From positions 3,380,544 to 3,444,543 of the forward strand of contig JARWIR010000042.1 of the NCBI GenBank assembly GCA_029959085.1: DNA of 64,000 bases. Direction: 5' to 3'. The DNA comes from Nemophila menziesii (taxonomy: Eukaryota; Streptophyta; Magnoliopsida; Boraginales; Hydrophyllaceae). Position 1 is the first letter of the stretch; each line of letters opens with the position of its first letter. Of the stretch, positions 1-10,459 are shown in pieces. The notes beneath the pieces are model-generated. The model saw only the letters and a program-made list of their open reading frames with translations. It made no database searches and was not told the DNA's origin. The position numbers and the translations under genes were made by a program.

Positions 1-59
1 TACCGTTCTCGATTTGATATATTTGATTTAGTTTTATAAAATCCCTACCTTTGATTAAT

Positions 60-175
60 GGGTGAATTCCGTATAGGGTCTTGGAGACCATCTTAGTGCG
101 CCAAAAGTAACATTCTAATCCCCTCCCCTCCAAAGAGACCTCTAAGATGACTAGTGTCATGAATACCCTTAGGGT
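60..175. mobile_element. Partial end of the MULE-like family seen at 30 kb and 49 kb
   Basis: The segment starts GGGTGAATTCCGTATAGGGT and continues CTTGGA. This matches the terminal sequence of the complete elements at 29996-31778 and 49246-50636, whose ends read GGGTGAATTATACATAGGGT or a close variant. No matching right end or 9-bp target duplication was found, and no gene lies in it. It may be a deletion derivative or a lone terminus. Confidence 0.4.
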
Positions 176-780
176 CTGATTGGTACGCGGTAATTGAATT
201 AGACAGGAATGGAATAAGTTATGTAATTGAAATACTGCGAGAATCAAATGACTTTGGTAATAAATATACCATGCTTGATATACAATAGGAATAAAATCGG
301 GAATATATTAAATGATTCCAATCCCATACTTGGTAAAGATTGAGATCAGGAATAAATTTTAAAAATTACAAAATTATCCTTATTTAATGAATTAAATATA
401 CACATGATTAATAATTTATTCAATTCTTGAACTTTTTAAACTTATATTAAAATATAAAATATAAATGACCAAGAATTTATAACACGTTAATGATCAAATT
501 ATTTCTCAAAAGGCCACTACATAGCATAAAAAAAATTCCCACGCCATGGAGTAATATCAAGGGATCTCCAAGCAAAATCATCATCACTTCCAATACTTAA
601 CATACTAACACCTATATTACATGTTCCTTCTATCAAGTAAAAATTAATTATCTTATACTGTTAGCCTCACCTTGTTTTTATTCCCGTTTTAATATTCGAC
701 AAATCATCATTTAAACTAAAATTCATTTGGCATCACTTTTAAAGGTTTTCCAAAACCCCTCATTAGATTAGTTGTCTTTA
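176..780. other. AT-rich intergenic DNA, no gene seen
   Basis: No coding region was recognised. It begins with a motif (GGGTCTGATTGGTACGCGG) resembling the terminus of a MITE, but I found no inverted partner within the next kilobase. Confidence 0.4.
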
Positions 781-1815
781 AATCCTTTATCTTAAGCTTG
801 AGTTTCAAAAGAGCAGCGTCGCGGTACACCGGACGAAAGCTGCGGTACACCGCAGTATCACGGACCAAAGGCGCGGTGGACGGGCTAGTCCGACCAGTAA
901 GCTAAGAAAACGTGCGGTACACCGGACAAAGGCGCGGTACACCAGACTGAGGCACAGACCAGGGATACGGTGCATAGTATAGCCCGTAAGTCAGCAATGA
1001 AATTAAGACGAGGAGATTTGCGGTGCACCGGACAATACCCGCGGTACACCGCGAGATAGGGTTTCTGCGTTATTACTAGAGGACAAAGCTTATATCCGTT
1101 GGAGTTTAAATCTATCCGTTGGAGAGAAGTCTTTTGACCGTTGGAAGCTTATTTCAGCTATATATTGAAGCTCATTCAAGACACCAATCAAGCCTTCCAT
1201 CTACCAATCTTAAGAGCAATTAATATTATCATTCAAGAAGGTTTCAAAGGAGCATTCAAGTCATATTCATTCTCAAGCTACATAGTTTATATCCACTCAT
1301 TTAGGAGTTTAGTTACAAAGCTTTTATAAGCATCCCTAAACACTTTTCCTTTCCTCTTAGTTCTTGTAATAGATTAAGAGAGTAGTGTGAGCATAGGTTC
1401 TATGCTTGGTTCCTTGTGTTGGTGATAACACAAGTGTATTTCCTTCAAGGTTTTGAAGTGGTTGTAAAGGGTTTGTAATCTCACCTGGTTTAAGAGTTAC
1501 GAAGATTAGTTGAGAATCTTGCAAATCATAAGGAGGCTTCCTTAGGTAGTGGATGTAGGGAAACCGAACCACTATACATCGTTGTGTATCGTCTTCTATC
1601 CCTTCACTCTTTACATTTCCGCACTCTATATGCTTGATAAAATGCCTACATGAATAGTTTGATAATATTGTCTTTTAGGATTATCTAGTTCTTAACTATT
1701 TAGTTTGCTAAAACAATAGGATTCAAATTAGCTTTTAATTTTATTTACTTGAAATAAAATTAGCCGATTAATTTCCATTGTCCTATTCAACCCCCCTTCT
1801 AGGACGCATATAGTA
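781..1815. repeat. GC-rich repeated motif plus LTR-like segment
   Basis: The decamer gcggtacacc occurs exactly at 821, 842, 914, 933 and 1041, with a one-base variant at 1020, inside an otherwise AT-rich region. Downstream sequence to about 1800 is non-coding and ends in a C-rich motif (ttcaacccccct) of the kind often seen next to plant LTR ends. I infer a retrotransposon-derived, possibly solo-LTR, segment. No flanking duplication was identified. Confidence 0.35.
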
Positions 1816-1882
1816 TATCATATACTTGTTTAGTGGCCTGGTTTCTTATGCTATACTCACCATCAATTTTGATTTTCTAGCA

Positions 1883-2095
1883 TCACCAAGCCATTGCAGC
1901 AATATGAGTAAATATAATTTTCAGAGTAGGTTCATATTTGTAAACAATTAGACTCTGCATCTCATGCTTCTTAATGAAAAACTTTTGCTTAGTAATCATT
2001 AACCATGACTTGCATACATATTTGAATCTTGGTATACTTTTTACAGGCAACAGACTTAAAATATCAAATTTTACATCATTATCATATACATCCAT
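1883..2095 (-). pseudogene. Truncated F-box gene (F-box domain only)
   Basis: A 70-codon minus-strand frame starts at ATG 2093-2095. Residues of about 5 to 45 match the plant F-box pattern: DILSLLPVKSIPRFKYVCKS, followed by a W and further hydrophobic residues. F-box proteins bind SKP1 in SCF ubiquitin ligases through this domain, and plant members are usually 350-450 residues with C-terminal kelch, LRR or FBA substrate-binding repeats. Here the frame stops soon after the F-box, and no substrate domain was seen in the following sequence. It is most likely a truncated copy or pseudogene, although an unseen intron leading to further exons cannot be excluded. Confidence 0.6.
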
Positions 2096-2950
2096 TTCAG
2101 TTGCAGGGTCTATATTTTTCTTCTATTGAATAGTAAGAAATAAAATGCTTTCATATAAAAAGTAAAAGTGTGAAAAAACCAAAGTTGCTAATTATTGCAG
2201 GGTAAGATATTAACCATTGTAAACTACGTTTAGTACAAACCTAGATGATTGATAAGTAATCTACATTAAACAAAGAATATTGTTAGCATGAATATATAAT
2301 TACCAGATCGATGGTTTTTTCGAGCTTCCATTCTTCTACAACTCGAAAAGTCGAGTAATATGATGGTAATTAGTGCTAACCTTTTTAATCAACATATAAA
2401 ACAGTCTAGTGTTGCCTAACTCTATATCACAAATCTTATGAAAGATAAGGATGAAAGGTTTCACAATTCTATCAATTAGAAGAAAATAATACTGAAATAT
2501 CTTCAACAATTTGAGATGGTGAAAGAAAAAGAGACAACTTTATAAAAGCAAGACCAGATATAAAAGAAGCAAATGAAGAAAGCTTAAACAAGTTTTGGTT
2601 AGTGAGTCAATCTCTCTTTTATAATTCCCTGCTTAACTGACGGCCATGATCTCTGCGAAATTCCCCTTATCTGTTGTATTACTGCTACCATCTTCCCTTC
2701 TTGAACTCATGGCCATGACCTCTGAAAAAATAGATCTCAGGCTTAATTTGTATCCAATATAACCCCTCACTTGCTACACCTTACCATACACTTTTCGCCA
2801 TAAAACACTCTCAAAATAAATACCAATCCTAAAGTAAATACGAAAGAATGTGATTATATTGTCTAACATTCAAACAAACATAGTTAATTAATAGAAATAA
2901 ATTCAGGTGCTAAAATTCTTAAAAGCAAACATGTTTCAGAACAAAAAATA
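2096..2950. other. Intergenic, no gene recognised
   Basis: AT-rich sequence lies between the F-box fragment and the Harbinger ORF1. I looked for a Harbinger terminal inverted repeat with a TAA/TTA duplication here and could not define one. Confidence 0.3.
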
Positions 2951-3958
2951 CTACTTTTGACTTTTAAATTTTCCCATCTCGGATTGATGTAACAATACAT
3001 GTCGCTCATCCTCATTCATGGAAAAGAAAACCTCAGTTAAATCGTGATCTCGAGCAATACGATATCCCACGTTAACAACATCACAAGTAGCAAGACCTGG
3101 CATCTTACGTAATTCTGAAAAGATTTGTTGTCTTTTGTTTGAAATCATGGCATCAACTCCAACTGATTTGCTAAACATTTCTGCAGCTTTAGCTATTTTG
3201 TTTCCAATTACAGAAGCAGCACTTTGCATTCCATTCATCATACTTGCCATATTATCTTCATTTATTCTTTGTTTCTTCTTCTTTTGGGTGGAAATTTCCT
3301 CACTTGTTGGAGAATTCATACCCAATGTTGGTGAAGAAGCAATGTCATTGGGTCCACTATTTGTCATACCTTCAAAATAATTTTCTTGATTCTCAACCTC
3401 CTTTCTCTGTATTTCTTCCATCATCTCGTTAGGTTCTTGAGCATGTTCTCCCCTGGCTCGATCTTTCCCAAAAACATCAAGCAATTCATCCCAAAAAGGA
3501 AATGGTTTGGTTTTCCAAATTCCAGCTTTTGGATGACTCTGTACAAGAATACTGATTTACATTACATATCAAAAAACATATTTACAGGAAAAAAAACATA
3601 CCTGCAAATATGTATCCCATACTGCTTTGTCGGCGGTGAGGCATTTTGTGGCCGTATCAAATCCGAATCCACTAGTATGTGTGCCACATACCATGTCAAA
3701 CACAGTACCAAAGTCGCGTTTTCAAATCTTGATTCGTGACTCAATGTGTGGTTTACCTTTTAAACCTGTCGTAGGTAAAGAAACTTGCAACTTCTGCTCA
3801 AGGTGACTTAAGTAGCCTGGTTTAAAACCATTTCCGGCCCTGTATAATCCTGAATTCACCATGTCAACGAGTGCGGCAATAAGTGACAAATCCTCATTGA
3901 CACTCCACTTCCTTTTGTTTTTTCTAGGGCCTTTTGAACTTTGAGAAGCAGTGTCCAT
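2951..3958 (-). pseudogene. PIF/Harbinger ORF1, Myb/SANT-like DNA-binding protein, broken by a stop codon
   Basis: Two exons are visible on the minus strand: 3958-3602, ending TTGCAG before GTATGT, and 3538-2951, starting after ...GTACAG. The intron is 63 bp. The first exon encodes a Myb/SANT-like domain (KRKWSVNEDLSLIAALVDMV, then LKGKPHIESRIK and KRDFGTVFDMVCGTHTSGFG). The second starts SHPKAGIWKTKPFPFWDELL and ends in a polar, coiled-coil-like tail. In PIF/Harbinger elements this protein works with the transposase in DNA binding and nuclear import. A TGA at 3722-3724 interrupts the domain at a position where relatives carry a hydrophobic residue, so the copy is dead unless read through. 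The transposase lies just upstream on the same strand, the usual two-gene arrangement. Confidence 0.75.
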
Positions 3959-4139
3959 TTATGAACTTGTAATGACATTATAATTATAATTTTACCATAA
4001 ACTAAAATAAACAAATTAGCATTGTCGCCAAATGACAAAATAAAAAATAAGGTATAAAATCAAAGTAATAATTATTTTCAATCAAGATAACACGTGTAAT
4101 AAGCCCCAAAGTTAACAAAACCTTAAACCAAATGACAAC

Positions 4140-5098
4140 TTATGCATTATTTCTATGAGCCATCCAAGTATTAAACATGTCTATAGCAAGATTTTCCCTA
4201 AAATTAGTCCACTCTTCGAATGTATCAATAGATGTTATTACATCCATTTCATTGCTCCAATTGATTTGCTCTTCACCCTCCATCTCGTTAATATTCTCAA
4301 ATGGATCGATTCTCATCTCTTGTCTTATAAAATTATGTAATAAACAACATGCCATTATTATGCGAGACTGAATTTTGACAGGATAGTATGATGGACTTCT
4401 AAGAATCGCCCAACGTTTTTTTAGTATGCCGAAACACCTCTCTATTACATTTCTTGCTGAAGAATGCTTCATATTAAAATACTCCTTAGAATTATTATGA
4501 TGGTTTCCATTTCTCCATTCGTTTAAATGATATCTTTGGCCTCGATATGGAGCAAGAAATCCCTCACCATTTGTATATCCAGCATCAACAAGATAATAAC
4601 AACCTACATATATTGAAAATATTTAATGGTTAGTTGTACAAAAATATCTTCATATTAAAAAAGAATTCATGGGTTAAAGTTCTTACCACGAGGAACCACT
4701 AATCTGTTATTCTTATCCAGTGCAGCTCGTAATACTCTACCATCAGCAGCAGACCCTTCCCAGGCCGGTAAAACATAGATGAATTGCATATCCTGTGAGC
4801 ATACTCCTAATACATTGGTCGCAATTTCATTTTTTCTTGTTCGATATCTTGGCTTATCCGGTAAAGGTACACAAACTCTTATGTGAGTACCATCAAGAGC
4901 ACCTAAGCATCCCTTAAACTATTTCCATCTCTCATCTGTAGAATTTTCAGGCACTGGTTCCGGTTTCTTAAGTAATTCACTTTGAAGCCTAATAATGGAG
5001 TTAATTACCTTACCAAAATACCTACTAATTGTCTGACCCGATCGTCCAAAGTTTGCACTAATAACTCTTTGTTTTTGGTGATGTGCTAATATATGTAA
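4140..5098 (-). pseudogene. PIF/Harbinger transposase (DDE_Tnp_4 type), 5'-truncated and carrying a nonsense codon
   Basis: The minus-strand coding sequence is in two exons, about 5098-4687 and 4603-4140; the intron 4686-4604 begins GTAAGA and ends TGTAG. The N-terminal part carries the helix-turn-helix region (HILAHHQKQRVISANFGRSG). The catalytic core follows: first Asp in CLGALDGTHI, second in YYLVDAGYTN, Glu in RNVIERCFGILKKRW, which fits the DDE nuclease of the HARBI1/PIF family. A TAG at 4919-4921 replaces the conserved Trp in the motif RWKWFKGCLGALDG. The first ~100 residues normally expected are missing; at about 5098 the frame runs into copia polyprotein sequence instead. The cut-and-paste transposase is therefore inactive. 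Confidence 0.8.
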
Positions 5099-6990
5099 GG
5101 TCAACTCCTTCGCTATAAGTGTATCGATGATATGGCACTTACTCATATTGAATCACTCAAGTATAATCATGATGTAAGGTTCTTAAGACAGAGGTGATAG
5201 TCATCTGGACCTATCTCTCAAAATATTTACACCAAGAATATAGTTTGCTTCTCCCACATATTTCTATCAAATTAAAAAGATAGTTACTCCATATTAGTTA
5301 TGATAAACTCCTAATATTTCCAACTAGTAAGATGTAATCTACATACATATATAAAGACACAAAAATTTGGCTGGAATACCTAGAATATACACAATGGTCA
5401 TCACATTATCATTTCAAAACCATTTGATGAAGTGACTTTATGAAATCTAAATTTTCACTGTCTTAGTCTTACGTAAGACCAGAGATTTATTTCAGCAATC
5501 TACACACTTTATTTTCTTTATCTTTTGTAAATTAATCCTTTGGTTGATTCAATAAAATAATCTCTCCTAAATCTCCAAATATGCATATTTAAAATCCATT
5601 TGGTACAACTCCAACTCGACTTGCACCATAATAGTTAAGATAAGACGCATTGAGGTAAATCAAAAGTTTTTTCAAAATCTATTCCTTTCCATTGAACAAG
5701 CTTTGTGCATATCAGCTGAATTGTCGTAATTTATCATTATCTTGAGAACCCATTAAATCATGATCGTCTTATGTCATTTAAGAATATCAATAAGCACTCA
5801 TACTTGTCTTTTGTACCACAAATCCAAAAATTCTTCTATCATTTTTCTTTATTCTTTCTTAGCGGGATATGAAATAAAAAATGAGGAACTAAACTTTTAA
5901 CACTTATTATTAGGTTTTCATATTCCTTGTGTTGAGTATACTAAATATTATACTTTGATTTCAAATAAACAATGTGGAACTAAACTTTTAACACTTATCT
6001 TAGGTTGAGGATCCTAAGAAATATGATTACTAGATGATAAAGTGTTTTAATCTATGACAAGACGTTGATGAGTGTTAGTCTATATATCAGAAGTATGTGT
6101 TACCTCATCATGTGTCACATTTAATTGCCTATCATCTTCATAAATCTCGTCTAGTTCACATAGAACATATTTTATATCAAACTCACATTACTTAGAATTT
6201 TTTTTTAATAATGTGATATATTGTAACTCAATTTAAGTATAACCTCCATCGATGTGTTCACCATTAAATACACATCTTTTAGGTGATTTGGGTATCTTAT
6301 ACAGGTACGTTTTTTGCCTCTTTGGCCTAACTTCATATACTTATGAGAGAGAACATGAATATAACTTACCGATCCCTAGGGTCACAAGCATGACAAGTTA
6401 GGTTCCTACTTGTCCGTAATATATAAGGAATTGGAACCGTCTTTAAGGGTATTCAATTAAGTATATAACTGGAGGTAAACGAAACATTTCCCCAATACCA
6501 TATCAGAAGATTAGTTTGAGCCATCAGTTACTTGACCATTTCTAAGAGTGTTATATATCTCCTTCCATCCACACCATTCTGTTGTGGTGTTCCAAGATTC
6601 GTAAGTTGTCTTACAATCTCCCTTGCATCACACAATTCTTTAAATTGATTAGATAAATATTCACGTCCACTATTTGTTCATACAGTTTCAAATTCCTCTC
6701 TAACTAATTTTCTACTTGATTGACAATCTCATATAAATTTTTAAGGCTTCAGATTTGTGAGAAATCAGATAAATATAACCAAACCTAGTGAAATTATACA
6801 TAAACATGATAAAATATTATTCCCAACATAAAAAGGATTTGGGATGGTAGTTTCTTGGACCTGATATGTAGTGAGAATTTGTCAAAATCTATGTTTCTCA
6901 CAAATTCAAATTGTAGTATTATTGGGAAGTAACTAGTTAAAATTTTGTAGTTCCCAGCATTTTCATTTCTCATGTCACATAGTGTTTACT
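5099..6990 (-). pseudogene. Decayed Ty1/copia pol remnant
   Basis: Read on the minus strand, scattered frames match copia pol in order. Integrase at about 6690-6545 reads GREYLSNQFKELCDA, then TNLGTPQQNG. Reverse transcriptase at about 5710-5590 reads IDFEKTFD, then MRLILTIMVQVELELYQMDF. A degenerate YVDD region lies at about 5380-5320, GEANYILGVNILRDR at about 5260-5210, and a post-RT stretch at 5146-5099 (MSKCHIIDTLIAKELTL). Many stops and frameshifts separate them. No RNase H was found beyond 5099, because the sequence switches to Harbinger transposase there. This is an old retrotransposon fragment of a different lineage from the intact element at 34.4 kb. Confidence 0.7.
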
Positions 6991-7019
6991 TAATATAAGA
7001 TGAAAGTAAGATACACAAG

Positions 7020-7093
7020 GGTTTCGTGGTGTAGTTGGTTATCACGTCAGTCTAACACACTGAAAGTCTCCGGTTCGAACCCGGGCGAAGCCA
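7020..7093 (+). tRNA. tRNA-Val (anticodon AAC), intact
   Basis: This is a full cloverleaf. The acceptor stem GGTTTCG pairs with CGAAGCC, with discriminator A at 7093. The anticodon stem TCAGT/ACTGA encloses the loop CTAACAC, giving anticodon AAC for valine. The T-loop is the canonical TTCGAAC, so the internal B-box promoter is intact. A CAA motif lies just upstream (acacaagg), as in many plant tRNA genes, and a T-run (7117-7122) about 25 bases downstream could terminate Pol III. It is the first and best-preserved of four tandem copies. Confidence 0.93.
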
Positions 7094-7339
7094 AATTATT
7101 TATATTGTTAAATTCATATATTTTTTCCAAATGTTCGTCTATGTCCTTCGTAAGCTTCATTTCAATGAATAATCGTTCATTTCAACACTAAAATTATTCA
7201 AATTAATCATGCATGTGATAAAAGTATCAATACTCCCAAAAAAACACCAAAATAGTACACTTATATATTTACATACACAATATCATCACCCTTGAGATAA
7301 CACTCGACCTGAGGATACAAACAAAACCGAAATAACAAG

Positions 7340-7413
7340 GGTTTCGTGGTGTAGTTGGTTATCACGCCAGTCTAACACACTGAAGGTCTCCGGTTTGAAC
7401 CCGGACGAAGCCA
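7340..7413 (+). tRNA. tRNA-Val (AAC) second tandem copy, possibly impaired
   Basis: It is nearly identical to the copy at 7020 and has the same anticodon AAC. Two changes may matter. C27 faces A43 in the anticodon stem (cgCCAGT instead of cgTCAGT), and the T-loop is TTTGAAC instead of TTCGAAC, changing the conserved C56 that pairs with G19 and lies in the B box. A third change, G to A near the end of the T-stem, makes a normal pair. It may be transcribed weakly or be an early pseudogene. Confidence 0.7.
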
Positions 7414-7709
7414 AATGATTTATATTTTTAAATTCTTATATTTTTTCCAGATTAAGAAATGTGATGCTATAATTAATGTCTATAGCCCTCTTTGAACTAT
7501 TCGTCCGTGTCATCTTCTTCGTAAGCTTTATTTCAATTAATAACCGTTCATTTCAGCACTACAATTACTCAAATTAATCATGCATGAGATAAAAGTATAA
7601 ATAATCCCAAAAAACACCAAAATAGCACACTTATATATTTGCACACACAATATCACCACCCTTGAGATAACACTCGGCCCGAGGATACAAACAAAACCAA
7701 AATAAAAAG

Positions 7710-7783
7710 GGTTTCGTGGTGTAGTTGGTTATCACGTCAGTCTAACACACTGAAGGTCTCCGGGTGAAATCCGGGCGAAGCCA
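7710..7783 (+). pseudogene. tRNA-Val (AAC) third tandem copy, T-arm mutated
   Basis: The acceptor, D and anticodon arms match the first copy, but the T-loop reads GTGAAAT in place of TTCGAAC. That destroys the B-box promoter core (GGTTCGANNCC) and the T54-T55-C56 tertiary contacts. Probably not expressed as a working tRNA. Confidence 0.7.
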
Positions 7784-8112
7784 AATGATTTATATTTTTA
7801 AATACTTATATTTTTTCCAGATTAAAAAATGTGATGCTATAATCAATGTCTCTATCCCTCCTTGAACTATTGGTCTATGTCATCTTCTTCGTAAGCTTTA
7901 TTTCAAGTAATAATCGTTCATTTCAACACTAAAATTATTCAAATTAATCATGCATGTGATAAAAGTATCAATAATCCCAAAAAACACCAATAGCGCACTT
8001 ATATATTTACACACACAATATCATCACCCTTGAGATAACACTCGGCCAAAGGATAGAAACAAAACCAAAATGACTCTCGGCCTGAGGATACAAACAAACC
8101 CAAAATAAAAAG

Positions 8113-8423
8113 GATGTCGTGGTGTAGTTGGTTATCATGTCAGTCTAACACACTAAGGTGGCATTTGTTTTTTTAAGTAATAAGTGCTGAATACTAAATG
8201 AACAGCTGAATAGGACTTATTATGTTAAGAGGCAGTGTCTGAATGATTCAGACTTAGTTTGAAATCTTAATAAAACAGACCCGTTAAGAGCCATTCAGAT
8301 CTGAATTGGACAGTGAAAACAAACAGTCTTACTGATCGAGTGTCTTAATGAACCTGATTAAGATCTCATTAAGTGCAAACAAACACCCCCTAAATGTCTT
8401 TGGTTCGAACCCGGGCGAAGCCA
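8113..8423 (+). pseudogene. tRNA-Val fourth tandem copy, split by a MITE
   Basis: The 5' half (8113-8156, acceptor through anticodon arm, with GATGTCG replacing GGTTTCG) and the 3' half (8394-8423, including GGTTCGAACCCGGGCGAAGC) are separated by a 234-bp insertion at 8157-8390. The gene is destroyed. Confidence 0.85.
8157..8390. mobile_element. Tourist-like (PIF/Harbinger) MITE, 234 bp, in a tRNA pseudogene
   Basis: The ends are inverted: GGTGGCATTTGTTT on the left against GGGGGTGTTTGTTT (reverse complement of the right end). The insertion is flanked by direct TAA trinucleotides (8154-8156 and 8391-8393), the PIF/Harbinger target preference. There is no coding capacity. The host tRNA sequence resumes after the second TAA. 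Confidence 0.8.
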
Positions 8424-8740
8424 AATGATTTATATTTTTAAATTCTTATATTTTTTTCAGGATTAAGAAATGTGATGTTATAATTATTGTCTCTAGCCTT
8501 CCATGTCATCTTCTTCGTAAGCTTTATTTCAATTAATCATTCATTTCAGCACTAAAATTATTCAAATTAATCAGGCATGTGATAAAAGTATTAATAATCC
8601 CAAAAAACACCAAAATAGTACACTTATATATTTACACACACAATATCATCACCCTTGAGATAACACTCGTCCCGAGGATACAAACAAAACCAAAATAACA
8701 CTCAGCCCGAGGATAGCAACAAAACCAAAGTGCAGTAACA

Positions 8741-9050
8741 GAAAGGTGTATGTGTAGGCAGAAGAGGGGAAGAGTTGATGATAAGGACTTAGACGGTGAG
8801 AAGAGTTAATAACTTTGCACCTTACTCACTCGATCAAGCAACTTTATCTTTTCTATCCTAGGGATGTGGATAAAGATCTGAGGATATGCTTGCTTCTCCC
8901 AACCTACCTGAAACCAGCCATTACATCAAGATCACATGGAGGTGGGCTTCCGATGACACTCCAACACTCAACTATTAAAATAATAATTAAATTCACCTTT
9001 CAATTTTATTTACACTGGAATATATTTTTGGCAAACCTACTAAAGTTATA
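8741..9050. other. Intergenic, nothing recognised
   Basis: A short spacer lies between the tRNA array and the copia LTR-like segment. The reading frame at 8815-9051 has no recognisable domain. Confidence 0.3.
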
Positions 9051-9054
9051 GCAA

Positions 9055-10012
9055 CATAAGTTAACTCTACTTATAGAGGAAGAACCAAAATACATATTTA
9101 CCCTTGGGTTTTCAATATACTAGGATAAAACCATTATTCATCCAAAAGTCGTGTAATTACTCCACTATGTAAATACGAATAAACCCCAATAGGTAAATAC
9201 TCTACATACAAATGTCGACTTTAGACGATCATTTTTTGTAACCTACCAACTTAAAAGTGACCAGATTAACCTTCTCGTACTCTAGTAGAATACTTATGAG
9301 TCTACGTCATGCATAGTCATCAGAGTCATATTCAGATTACCTTCACAAAATTATATTAACTTGATCTTAATAAAAAACTTTCAATAAAACCATAATATGA
9401 TACACCACATATTACCAGCCTGGGGTTAGGATAATCATTACAACCTTACTATGAAATGGATTACCTAGATTCCATTTTGTGTGTACTGTCGTAATCATAT
9501 AAGTTATATATCCAACATACATAAGATATAAAGTCATGATAGACCCCCACACACATAGTATATCAAAGTATACTAACTTAACATGATCATTGCATTTAAT
9601 CCCTTAGTAGCTATAACTCACTTTTAGGAAAGTGATCATATGTAAGTCCATTCTTTACATGTCCAGATATATCGGTGAGTGTGATCACAAAAATGGCTAC
9701 GCTGGTGATCGTAGGCATGCAACCTACAATTATGTTCAACTTCCAACATGACATCCTTACAATCAAAGTGCCAATAGGGATTACTTGGGGAAGAAGGAGT
9801 TGTGACGTGAGTATCTTGAGAAACTAATCTATGATATGCGCACCACCGTTTTAACAACCTGCCATGTCCTTACAATAAAAAAAATCAATTGGACTTTATT
9901 ATACCATTACTTATGACTACCATTGATTGTGGTCTAAGATATAATGACTTCATTACCTATTTTCATATGTAACCGCAAGTAAAAAGTGTATGTCTTGGGT
10001 ATATAATCCCAA
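9055..10012 (-). repeat. Copia-type LTR-like segment
   Basis: Read on the minus strand, a segment begins TGTTGGGATTATATACCCAA at 10012. It is immediately preceded by a purine-rich tract (caagtggaagat) resembling a polypurine tract and by decayed 3'-pol-like sequence (10013-10200). That is the layout of a plant copia 3' LTR. The low-coordinate end is not sharply defined and no target duplication was found. Confidence 0.45.
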
Positions 10013-10210
10013 CAATCTTCCACTTGCACAAAAAATTACTTTCTTGAGGTCTACTTGGTTCACATAGAGTATGAGGCTACTGCCTTTTTCCTGTTTTAGG
10101 GGTACGATAGCTCTTCAGCAGTCTCAAAAACATCAAAGACTAAGTTTCCTAATTTACGTTTAACAAAACCAAATTTTGACTTTTGTATTGACGCTCCCAC
10201 TAATCTTCTA

Positions 10211-10457
10211 CTCCCTCCGTCACAAAATTAATGTCCATGTTACTAAAAATAGTGTCCCAAAATTATTATCCACTTAGAATATCAAGACATTTTTTCCAAC
10301 TTCTTCCATTATTAAAAAATAATACTTATACTTCCAATGCATATTTTAAATATCAAGATATTTTATTAGGGGTAATTTTGTAATGTGTATATGTAATTAT
10401 TAGGTTTCTTAATTTGTGTGACAAATTAAGTGGACATTATTTTTGAGACGGAGGGAG
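10211..10457. mobile_element. Stowaway-like MITE, 247 bp
   Basis: Terminal inverted repeats are CTCCCTCCGTCACAAAATTA at the left and, reverse-complemented, CTCCCTCCGTCTCAAAAATA at the right, flanked by TA dinucleotides (10209-10210 and 10458-10459). This is typical Tc1/mariner-derived Stowaway structure. It is the same family as the element at 47425-47682, inserted in the opposite orientation. Confidence 0.85.
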
Positions 10458-10459
10458 TA

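Larger units (their letters stand above)
6995..8740 (+). repeat. Tandem array of about 320-400 bp units, each carrying a tRNA-Val
   Basis: The tRNA starts lie at 7020, 7340, 7710 and 8113. Each is followed by homologous spacer including tgatttatatttttaaattc, a cacttatatatttacacaca motif and ...gataacactcggcccgagga, before the next tRNA. Unit lengths vary through small indels, an extra partial spacer near 8050 and the MITE in unit four. The array arose by local segmental duplication of one tRNA gene with its flank. Confidence 0.85.

Noticed and set aside
1357..1572. 71-residue minus-strand frame
   Set aside because: It lies in a noncoding LTR-like segment with no domain or start context.
7000..7191. 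63-residue open frame over the first tRNA-Val
   Set aside because: It is read through the tRNA and its flank and has no coding features; the tRNA explains the sequence.
9636..9857. 73-residue minus-strand frame
   Set aside because: It lies inside the copia LTR-like segment; no protein similarity recognised.
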